From Massiliimalia timonensis (GTDB lineage: Bacteria > Bacillota > Clostridia > Oscillospirales > Ruminococcaceae), in the NCBI RefSeq assembly GCF_900186585.1, contig NZ_FYDD01000004.1:62001-126000 (forward strand): a DNA stretch of 64,000 bases. Direction: 5' to 3'. Below, piece by piece: positions 1 to 12,000 of the stretch. The notes under the pieces were generated by a model. That model made no database searches. It was not told the origin of the DNA and saw only the letters and a list, made by a program, of their open reading frames with translations. The position numbers were made by a program, and so were the translations under genes. Position 1 is the first letter of the stretch; every line of letters starts with the position of its first letter.

Positions 1-3000
1 CCCTCCGGCTAAAGAGTATTCCTGTTTCCCGGTCAGCGGGTCGGTGATCGGCAGTCCAGTTTCTTCGTCCAGCACCAAATACTGGCCGGTTTCCTGTCCG
101 TCGATTATTTCAGCAGCAACTGCCTGCCCGTCACGGTTTGCGGGATAGCCTTTTACTGTCAGCAGTTCTACCTTTACCCCATTGATCCCCGGATCGTCCT
201 CTTTCCCGTCAAAGTCCAGATCAGTTGTCTTGTTCTTTAACTGGATCCGTCCGGTCTTTTCTTCTACGCCGTAATCGCCTTCTCCGTCATCTGGAACAGT
301 GCTGTAATCCGCGTCGTTCCAAACGTAGCTTCCAATATAGCCCCGTCCGGCAGGCGCATTCGTATAAACGCCCGCCCGTACCAATTCGATCCGGCCGCTG
401 TTCCAATGCGCAACAAAGGTATTCCAAGCGCTGAAATCTTTTACCGCTTCGTTATACTGGACTGTTGCGTTTACTGCATCCTCTGACATTTGAAGCGTAC
501 CAACGTATTCCGGCAGGTTCAGCGGCGCATGCATGTCAAAGAACAGCCGCAAACGGTTGTTAGCCAAGATGGTATAGTCGTCCGCCATCTGTACCCAGAC
601 CGCGCGGATCCCCTTGATCAGGGTTTCCTTTTCTTCCCCGTCATCCAACGCCATCAGTTCATCCAGTTTTACAAAGTATTTCGCCTTTGCCTGGTCGCTT
701 GCCCGCAGCTCATCGTACGTTTCTTTTTTGGACATCGCTTCCTGATCCGGCAGGCTGCTAATATCATTGAGCACAAAATCAGAGCCCTGTTTTACGATCG
801 GTCCGACCCAGACCTCATAGTCTTTGTTCCGGACCAATTCGACCGAACCGGTTTCCACTCCGCCGGCAGAGGCGGCAAAGTCTAATACCCGAATGGTAGA
901 AGGGTCGATCCAGCCATGCCATTTAGAGTTCCTTGGGATTTTCTGATTGGTGCTGGTGTCAAGGTTTTTGATCTCATAGTCATCCAGATACGGCAGGACA
1001 TCATAGAAAACGCCCTCTGTATAATTCTGAGATTCACTCTTATTGATCATGGAAACCTTGTACTCATAAGTCCCACCTTCTGGGACAGGGGTGGCGATCT
1101 CGGTCTGATTGCTGACCAGATCTGTGGTTACGGTCTTGTTCTGTGACACAGAGGAAACCGTTTTAAATGCGATCGCATTAGAAGAACGGCTGACTCCCAT
1201 TTCCACTGTTTCGGTGTTGTTATTGACATCATAGTTGTCGTATACCAGCACCAGGCTGTCCAACGAGCTGCCCTGAGATTTAGTATATGGCTCAAAAGCG
1301 CCTTTTTTAAATCCATAGGCCTTGGACTGCAAAAGATCGGTCGGCACAGCGTTCCCGTCGGTTTCTTTTACCGGCAGCATAAACTCGATCTTCAGGGTCT
1401 GCCCTGCTTCCAAGGTTCCGGTAAAGTAGTAGTTTAAGATCTTGCGCTGGTTGGTGGTCTTGTCGATCACCTTGGTCGTAAAGGTCGGCGATTCCTGCGT
1501 CAGCTGCAATCCGTCCGGAATATTTTTTAGTTCCTCCGGCGTCAGGATCGTCCCGTCTTCATTCTGCACATACCAGGTCCACAGCGGTGTTTTATTGTCC
1601 AGATTTTCGGTGACCTTATGGGCTTCGTCCGTTTCATCTTCCATCTGCCCGTAAGCGTCGCCAATATAATAATCACCCTGATAGAAACCATCCGCTCCCG
1701 GCTCCTGATAATCCACATACTGGAAATCATCCTCACGAAGCCGGTCGATATACGGCACTGCTACAGAAATATTGGGATTGGATACGTTATCCTGCACAAT
1801 ATCAGGATCCTGTTTACTGCTGATACTGGAGTAGCTGACCTTATATTTCAACATCGTACTGCTGCTGGAATCAATAATGACGTTGTTATCCCATTTATAC
1901 CCTTTGATCGGGCCGCCGGTAAAGTAAAGCACATCGATCCCTAAATCTACGGTCGGCACTTCCGGGTCAACATAATACCCTCCGCGTGCACGTTCAGAAG
2001 TGAGCGTGTGCTTGCGGTCATCATATTGCGGGAACCCTGTTACAAAGTGATTGCTGTGTTTGTTCTTGCCATCGTCATCATTCAAATCACGCCGTCTGGT
2101 GTTCAGTTCAATATATGCGCTGTTATCCTGAACATCTTGAGCCAGCTCGTCCTTGTTGTAACGTTCAGGATCAACATCATCCATCTCCTGCTTTCCATCC
2201 AACTGGTCGGAAGCGTCCACATCCAAGCGGAAGCCCGCCGGGACTGGATAGTAAATCGGCGCCTGTTCTGCGCTGTAGGTCACCCCTTCTTCAGAGATAA
2301 AGCCCTGTGTTTTAATGACCCAGCGAACCTGATAAATCTGGCGCTGATACTGTGGATAGTCCTTTCCAATGTCGATGGTGGCGTTTTCATCCAGCCGGTA
2401 ACCGCCCTGTTTGCCAAGCGTTATCCAGCCATTGCTATCATTCGCCCCCGGATAATAATACCCAGTTTCATCCCATGGCTCCTCCAATGGCAGCACCTGT
2501 AGGTAGACCCGCAAATTTTCTTCCAAGATCCGGCGTGTTTCGGCGTCAAGTTCTGATTCCGGAATCGTATCCGGGATCTCCCAGCGGCCAGTCCGGATCT
2601 TATTCAGCGTCTGCCGCAGCGCTTTTTTACTGTTGTCATGAAACGCTTCGTCCGGCGTCCCTTCATCTGTTCCATAATATGGAACATTGTAGTTGACGAT
2701 GAAAGTGTTTACCGCAGCTGTTTCATTGACAGCCTGATCCATCCACATCCACATGTTATAAGCAGAACGAACATGCGCGTCTTCCATAATGTAACGATCA
2801 GCCGTTGGGTCGTTGACCTGAAGCCTCTGTTTCCCTGTGTCTACCCGCACCGTGCTTCGCGGTTTTTGAATATTGACCTGCGCAGTCCTTGCAGTGACAT
2901 AATTGGCGTCATATTCCTGGTCCCGGTCATGATCCTGCGTCAGATCTCCCTGGTCGTCTTTTTCATCGCTGACCTGTTCCGCCGGTCCCCACAGGCAAAG

Positions 3001-6000
3001 AGCCTGCGCCTGTTCATAGAACCGATGCCCATCCGGCGTTTCGACCTTGTAACCGTTATAGTTATCGGCCGGGATTCGGTCTGCTTCAGCTTCCGGAGCA
3101 AATGTCCCATCGTCCCGCAGCGCATAATAGCCGTCTGTATCATGGATTGTGGTATATACCTGCGAGGTATAGCCGCTCCATACATCCGGGGCATCCAGCA
3201 CGCCGGTATCGGAAACATTGTCCACACGGGTACGGATCTTAAAGTTCATCCAGCTCCCGCTCGGGAAATATCCCGCTGGCTTTTCGCCCTGAACATAGGA
3301 AGCGTAGTCGGTAAAGCCTTCCGATTTCGGGGTAGTCACCTCAAAGGTGACGATCTGACCTTTGTGGTTGAGATCCGTATCCTTCCATTCCTCGGAAGAG
3401 TCAGAGATCAGCTGTACGCCCCAGCCCTGTTCGCGCATCTCTTTCTGGCTTAAGGTCACTGTTTTCTTTTTCTCCGCGTCATAATACTCAATGCAGAAAT
3501 CATTCTCATTGTTATACATGTACTGATCTGCAGAGTTTTCAACATTCCATCCTGCGGAACCGGAATAATTCACCACTGACGGCAGATGGAACGAGAATAC
3601 CATCTTCGCATGATGGACAGCGCCCATCTGTTCATAGTTGGCAGCAGAGCTTGGCTCATTGACCACCTTGGCGCTGTACCAGATATCATCGGAATAATCA
3701 AAGGCCTGGGTGTCATCACCGCCCTCTTTTTCCCCTAACGCGTTTTTGTCCGGCGCCACATAATGTTCCACCGACAGCCTTGGTGACGAGGTGCGGATCT
3801 TCAGCGTATTAGTGACGCCTAAATCAGCAAATGCCTGCGTGCTCAAGTCGTCGCTGTGGGTGTTCGCCCCGTTTTGGTCAAAGTCTTTCTGGGTGCTGCT
3901 CAACACCGCCTTGTCATTTAACTGTGGATAGTCCTCCACGTTGAGCTCCTGCGTTTCTTCATACTTTGTCAGCTTGCCGATCAGGCCGGTATTTTGCTCA
4001 TAGGTATGGTTCAGCTTATCATCAGGGAGATTCCCCATCGTATGGTAAGCAACGCTGTTCCCACCGTTATAGGTATATGTGTAGGTGTGCTTGATTGCAT
4101 CCAAACGGTCGTCCGGGATCTGCGCGCCGTTGGTGTTCGGATACAGATGCTGTCCCAGTGAACCAACCGTATACGGATTAACATAACTGGTGCTTTCACC
4201 CGAGCGCTTGATATCCTCGTCAACAATATACTTAAAGCCCGGCATTCTGCTGGTCAAGTAGGTGCGGTTGTCCTGATAGTTGCGGTAGAGCTCATCCTCT
4301 TCCCCGGCTGTGCCGTCCTTGCTGGTCGCAGCCTTTGGCGCGGCATAGGTAAAGGTATCCAGTGAAAAGATATTCGCTTTCTGAGAAGCCAGCCGCGCTT
4401 CTTTTGCAATGTCCCCGCCGTCTGCCGCTGCAGCCGGTGTAAAGGTGACCACATAACGGCCTTCCTTCTCTCCGGTAGGCTGGCCGCTGCTGTCCACCCG
4501 GTCGATCAGCTCGTAGGTGACCCGCGCGTCATATTTTTCCTGTTCCGCCGGCACCGACGCCGCCGTTTTCACATTCTGTCCCGCCGCCAGATCCCGCTGA
4601 TACAGAGTCCAGGATACCTCCTTGCCGGCGTTTACAGCATTATCCTGACTGAACAGCGTACCATCTGTTGCTACCGGAACAATGCCGTAAGGCAGGATAT
4701 TTGTGATGACAGGCAAAATCAGATCGCCCCTGGCGCCGCCGTCTACCTCATAGTTATGGACAAACTTCGCGTAATCATAGTTATATTTGCTCTCCGCATT
4801 CGGCGCATACTGATCCAGCCAGTATTTGTTTTCCACATGGATGTTGATCTTGCTGGTATCGCCCTCGGTATCAAAGTAGTAATCCGAACGGGTCGCCCCG
4901 GTCAAATCATCCCCAGCGGTGCTCCACAAGCGCACAAATGGTTTCCGCATGACCGCGCGGGTACCAGTTTGCGCATACAGGTCGCTCTTGTCAGCGGTCG
5001 TGTAGTTGTCATATTTATTTTGGGTCCGGGTCCCCATGACATCGCCGCCACTTAGCTGGACCTCGTTATCCTGAATGTTATAGCCATCAATATACGGCGT
5101 GTTCGGCGAACCAACATGGTACATATACTTATTATCATTTACATTATAGTAATGATACCACATATAATCCATGCCGTAGCATTGGTTGTGGCGCATCCGC
5201 TCCTTGGTGGTGCCTTCCCAATGGTCATAGTCCAATATCTGGTAATAATAGTAGTTCTTAGAGTCCGGCTTCATATACGGCCTTGTAACGACACGGTCGT
5301 ACCAATACTGGTTTTCATTGGTCAGGTAAACGTTGCTTGGGATATTTACCCGAATCTTATAGCCCTTTTCTGTTCCGCGGTTAAACCATTTGTTCAGTCC
5401 ATGCTTCACCGTGATCTTCAATACCCACGGCTGTGTATTCTGCGACTCATCACTTCTGGAATAATAGGTATCATCGGTATCCGGATTCCACTGCGGGTCC
5501 TGCGGGCGGTTCGGCGCCTTGTAGCCTTTATCCTCCCCACTAGGAGTTTGCAGTACTTCTACCTCAATATCACCCGGGTCGATCGGCGTATAACCGTCGT
5601 TGAGGGTATATCCGCTGGTAGAAACAGAGCTGAGCACCTCCGCTGTAATAGAGGAAGGATCAAAATTGCCGTTTTCGTCCAGCTTGGGACGGATGCCCCT
5701 TGGCATAGTATAAGTAAATTCCACACCATCCAGCTTCCAGTCACCGTAATTGAGCGCGTACAAACGGGTGGTGAAGTCTTCATTATACTGCAATGCCACA
5801 ACACTGCTGTCGTCAGTCAGCTTCCGGTACCCATTGGCCAGCGATTCACTTCCGGTATGATTCTCATTAGCGCTGTAATTTGGATTTGCTGGGAAATTGG
5901 TGTAACCATCCCCTTCGGTCTTTTCATAGATCCGGTTCTTACCCGCCATTTCGCTGGCAGTTACCAGCCACGCCTTTTGCAGGTGCAGCCGGGTCTGGCT

Positions 6001-9000
6001 CCATAAAATCGGCATCCGTTGGTCTAAATCATTGGCTTTTCCATCCCAGTCGCAGTCAAACTGGGTCCTTGGGGACAGGACAAACCTCCACCAGTCACGC
6101 AATCGGTTATTGCTGTTTACCATCTTTTGGGAAGACGGCATATCGTCAGAATTTTTATTGGTTGTATCCCCATAATAGGTCGCTGCCTGGTGATTGTTTG
6201 CCGGATTGATGTCTTCGTCAAATAGCACCCCATTATCTCCAAGATAGTTGTCTCTCCATTGATAAGAATTTTGTGATATATCTTTCGCCGAACCCGGAAT
6301 CTGGGTCTGGCTACCGTTTAGATATTCCCAGCGGTCCACCTGTTCGTTCTTCTGCCCGGACAGGCCAATATCGTGCATCAGGTAATCCAGATCCATCAAC
6401 CGGTTTTGGTTGTTGATCGCACGGGCCTCCTCATTGGTTGCAGTAGAAAATGGGAAAGACTCCCCATTCGCATGCAGCGCACTATGCGCAAGGGTATAGT
6501 ACTCCCCTACCCGCGGGAAATATCCTGGATGCTGATCGTCTGTACTGGCAAGGTCACGGTCCTGGTCTACATAAACCATCGGCAGATCATCTTTTCGAGC
6601 TTTGACCTTGTACCAGATCTCAATGGTATCCCCTACTTCTACGCGGACAGCCTGCCCATTCTGCTTTTCAAAGCGCAGTTCATACACCGTAAAGTCGATC
6701 TGCTTGCTGTTTGCCGCGCTCGGCTTCAAGTCGTCAAACAGTTTCGCATCTTTATTAACCAATGTGTTTGTCTGCGATTTGGGGTAAACCATCGCCCCGC
6801 CGTAATCTTCTCCTCTGACAGGATGCGTTGCGGCGACCTGAAGCTTCGCGTCAGGATTCTTTTCCTTTCCGGTAATATCCAGCCAGCGAACTGTAAAGTT
6901 TTCGTTCTCCAAATCTTCGGAGGACAGATATTCCGGTAACTTGTCGTAGAAAACAGGATCGATCAAAACCCCTTGGTCAGCAGTCTGTTTCCCGTTAGAA
7001 GCTTTGTGGTTATTGATCAGTACGATCTTCTGCCACATTTCCTCCTCCGGACGGTAGCCGACCTTCTGGGTGGCATTGATGTTGATTGCAGCTTCAGCCT
7101 CAGCCTCTGTATCAAACACCTGAGTGTAGAAATTCACTTCCGGATTTTCACGGTACACCTGCCTGGTATAAACTTTATCCTCTGTCAGGGACACGGTTTC
7201 GTTCAGCGTGACCTGTGTGGCGTCGTCTTGGACTGTTTTTGTTTCAACGTTCGGATGGTTATGGACCACCTCTGTATCGATGCTGGCTAAATAGCTTTCT
7301 GCCATCGCAGTGGTATCGGCCGGTTTCCGAATATCCTCGTAACGGCCTACCCCGATCAGTTCGACATTATCAAATGTAAGCTCATTGCCGTCTGTGCCGA
7401 ACGCGTCGATTTCATAATAAGTCCACCGGATCTTCTGAACTGTGCGCAGGAACGCCTCATCCTCATTCCCGGTACTGGTTATCCAGTCATTTTCCCCTTC
7501 ACACCAGTATTCCAGCTTAATGTCAGGTTTTGTGTTGGCATCTGCCAGCAAAGCAGGATAACCGATGACTGGATTTTGGGTTAAGGTAAAGCCGCGGTAA
7601 CCGGCCGGGTCAAGCAGGGATATGGTGACCTGCATTGATTCCAGATAATGGCGGGTATCATTCTTGATACTGGAAATAGTCAGTTTTGCGCCTTGCTCGT
7701 CATAGGCATATTCCTCATCATCAAAGCTGTACGTTGCCACCAGCTCGGTGGTGTCTTTAAACGTAACATCACTGACCATGCGGGATTCATATACTTGGTT
7801 TGATTTCCCATTCACTGCTCCCGTATAGTTCCGGGTATAAGTGACCTCTCCGCCCAAATCATTTAGCGTCTGGTACTTTCCAGTGGTGGAGTTAATATTT
7901 CGTGTTTCAATGCAGTACTGCGGGTAAGCATGCTTTGAGGCCGCAGTTACCCAAGCGTTTGCCTGCAAATTTTCGCCTTCAAACGCTGGCTTTTGCGCTG
8001 TATCGGTCAATTCCTCGGTAAGTTGGGTCGTAATACGGATAGTAATCCCTGTTCCAGCAGGGATCTGCGCCCCGTCTTTCCCGCCGGTGATCACAAGCTC
8101 ACGGTAATAGTTCTGGCTTCCGTCATTTCCTAGGGAATAGTCTATTTGCGGCTGTGCCGCAATTTTGGCACCGGAAGCATCCGTCATTTCAGCGGTAATG
8201 TCCGCGCTGTCAATCCCCGTTGTATTGGAAACGATCTCCCATTTTACCAGCCGCTGGCCTTCTGGAACAGCAAAGTGCATGGTCGGGCGTTCCAGCGGGA
8301 TGGAGCTGTCGTCTTTGGCAGAAGTACTCAGCGTGTATTCCAAATAATCATATGGAACCAGGTGGTCTTTGTCCACCTCCAGCCGGCTGCCGGGATTTTT
8401 ATCATTATCATAAGCAAAGCCGGTATTCCCTCCGCCCAGATCACGGTTTCTGCTCAATCTGGTCACCATGGTGGCAACTAGGTTGCTTAGGACAAAGTGG
8501 TCCTCTCCGTCAGAGTTAGGGGTGATCAGGTTGCTGTCGTAAATATCAGCGTTCGGGTCTACCGAAGTAAAGGTAGCCGACAGCCTATTGTAAAAATAGT
8601 TTCCGTCTATCAGCCAGCCAGTGCTACTTGAGTAAGCATCATTAGCGGCAAACCTATTCGGGTTTTTCCCAAAGGACGGGGTGGAATCAGCAGTCCATTC
8701 ATCTTTGTCAAAATCCTCCGGCGTGCGGTCCACATATACGCCGTCGTACCAATATGCGTACCCGTCTGCTTTATCTGCCGACAGGTACTGCCCGTTCTCC
8801 AGTACAGAATTCGGGTCTTCACGGTCTGGACGGACTGCCTCGAACACGATCTGGAATTTATCCACAAACGCCTTGCTGTATGTAACAAAATCTGTCTTGG
8901 AGTTTGCATAGGAGCTTACCAGATCCGGATTTTCCCGAAGCAGCTGCTCCACGTCTATTTCATAGCAGCCCGGTTTTGATGCAGACAGGCTAAGATCCTG

Positions 9001-12000
9001 GCTGGAAACCGGGATCTCCTTTGTCTTTCCATTCGCGGTCAGCACCAGTTTGGAAACGCGGAACCAATCCCCGGTAACAAAGGCTTCCGGGATATAGATG
9101 TGCTGTAACCGATAATAGGGATTCATCGTGTTGGTCGCGTTTGCCGACTGGACCCGCGCCACCTTATTGACCCCGTCGTTATTCCCTGTATTGTTCTGAT
9201 TGTACAGCTTTACACCAAATTCCGCAACATTCGGGTCTAAGTTATTGGTTTGGTAATCTGTAATATCACGGGTGCCTTGTTGACGGATCTGATACCCGGC
9301 ATGGAAATCGATCAAAAAGCCCATCAGGCGTGCTGTTTCTGTATAGGTCGCGTTGCTATAGGAGGTTTCCTGAATGATGTTCACATAATTTTTGCCCGGC
9401 TCATAATCCGTTTTGGTGATCGGCTGAATCGTGTTGGTGCCGTCCTTATCCGGGTTCTTTTGTTTAATGGTGTACGGGCGGCCGTGAATGACCAGGTCTG
9501 TATCCGCATTGGTCCCGTTTCCATCCGGGGTGCCTTTCGACCCGACCTCTTTGTTGTATTCGCCGTTCCCCATCATGTCTGTTAGATGGATGTCATAGCT
9601 GGTCAAAAACTGTCCCGGCTTCAGGGTCAGTACGCCGTTAGAAACGCTTTCCTCGGCTGAGGTATCGCTGTATTCCAGTTTTAAGGTCAGCACCCCGCCG
9701 GAATCAGTCAGGTCATTGCGGGTAAGCACAAGCTGCTTCTGATTGGTCTTGTTGCCACTGTTATCCACGTCCTCAAGGTTCAGCACCATTTTGTCAAAAT
9801 ACTTGGAGATAGCAGGCTTTAATTCCAACCCAGTCGCAAGGAAGCCGTAGTAGGAATAGGTTGCATCCGGGCGGATCATCGGCATGGTGTCGCGTAAGAT
9901 CACCTCGTCCGCATATCCGATCTTTCCGCTCCAGTCATCCGGATCCTGATCACGCCATGTATCCAGATTTCCGGTCGTTTCATAGTCATAACCACTGGTC
10001 TGATAACGCGCAGTCCGACTATTCCGGAAAAAGCTGACAACAAACTGGTTATCCATCCCAAATTCTGCCTTGTCGTTTACATCATTGGTCGGGATCGTTG
10101 TTGCTCCTTTATAAACCCGGTCATAATCATGGACCGTGTGCACCATGGTTTTGCTGAATAAATGCCCCGCTTTATATTCACGTTCTACATAGCTTCCATA
10201 GTAATAATATCCCCGATAATAATCCTTAAAGCTCCACGGTGATTTTGTTGTCTGCGCCCCGTCAGATACACGTTCTATACTACGACCGCCGCCAATGGTC
10301 ATCTTGGTGGTAGCTGTCGCCACATTTTTTCCTGCTTTGTTAGGCGTTTCATCCATACGGTAAAACCGGCCGCTGACCTCAAACATATATTTGCTGGCTT
10401 CATTGCTATCTTGATACCAAGTGCCAAAATCGGGATTGTTCGCAATCCGCTGGCCATCTTTTTCGGTGTACTGTTCCTGATTGATTTTCAGCGTAATATC
10501 AATCTTGGTAACAGGGTTCTGCGGCAGAGTTTCACCGTATTGCTCAGGCGCCAAATAATAGTCCTCCAAGTTATTGGAAAAAGCGGCGTCCTTATTCCCC
10601 TTCAGGAGATTTACCCTGCAGTATTTGTTTCCATTGGAATCCTCTTCCACTGCCCCGTATACCAGCTCGCTTTTGTCCAGCTCATAACTGGCGCCGTCTT
10701 TCTGGTACACCTTGATCTTCTGCACATAGTCTTTTGCCCGTGGGTCGATCTTCAAATAGTGGCTGTCAAAATAATCCTCCGGCAGGTCGATCGTTGTAAC
10801 CAGCTCCGCCGCGGTATTAAAGGACTGTGTGCGGACATAATCCATGCCCTCATGTTCCTGACGAGTAACCTCAAAGGGACGAACCGTCCCTGCATTCAGA
10901 TACTGCCGGAAATCGACTGCAAAAGAACCGAGCGCCTTATAACCCACTTCCAGCTCGGAATTATCCCCCCACTTGCTTCCGCCGGAAGAACGATACTCTG
11001 TGCGGACATGTTCCAGCGGTGTGGAAGTCTTGCTGTATTTTTTAGTTGGTTCGTTATCGTTATAGCCGGCTGTGATGACCGTGTCAAAATACATCTTGGA
11101 CACATAAGCAAGAACGTCATCCTTGGCCTTGCTCTGGAAGCTGTCAACATTGCGCAGTCCATCCAAAAAGTTCACAGAGTCGACCTTCAGCACTTCCTTG
11201 CTGCCGATCTCTGCGTCTTCATACCCGTAAAAATCCACATAGTATTCTTTGCTGTCGTCAGTTTCTGTGATCTGGTACTGTTTCCCGGTCAAAACTAACG
11301 AAACCAGCCCGTTCAGTCCCAGATCCTGTTCCATCTGTTCCCGGTTCACGGTCCAGCCGCCGTCAGCAAGAGGGTACTCCTGCCCGCTTTCAGCACGGAA
11401 CACCTCGCGTCCTGCGTCATAGGTCAGCACCTGCGTGTTGCCGTCAAGGTCTGTCAGGGTGATTTTTTCAAAAGTACGGTAATTTTTCAGGACGTCTTCG
11501 TACAATTTCCATGCGGTGGTGTGGAACCCGCCGGCAGTCTTGTCCAGCTTCAGGGTAAAGGTAGTATCCACATCGTCCAAAACAGAGATAGACTGGTTCA
11601 CCAATTCCGTCCGGAAAATAAAATCCCGGTCATATGGGATCCCCAGTGCCGCTTGGTTTTTATCGGTATTTTCAGTGCTGGCCAAAGAGGATTCTTTCAC
11701 ATCGTCATAGACGATATGGGCATGCGGCAGCTGAGCAGGGCGATCCACCTGAAATGCCGCCGTGCTTTTCACAATATCTTTATCCGTATAAATTTTTGAA
11801 CGCGGAATAAAGGAACACACATTGTCAAGCTTGTCATACCAGTCTGTGTTCCCATAAATTTTCACCTGCAAAGAGGCATCCTGATCCGGGTCAGAATCCG
11901 CAACAGCCAAGCCGTTAAATTTCGTATAGTGGATCCGGATAGATTTTAACTGCGTCAGCGCAGAAAAAGCGTCTTTCGGAATAGAGATCCCTCCGTCAGC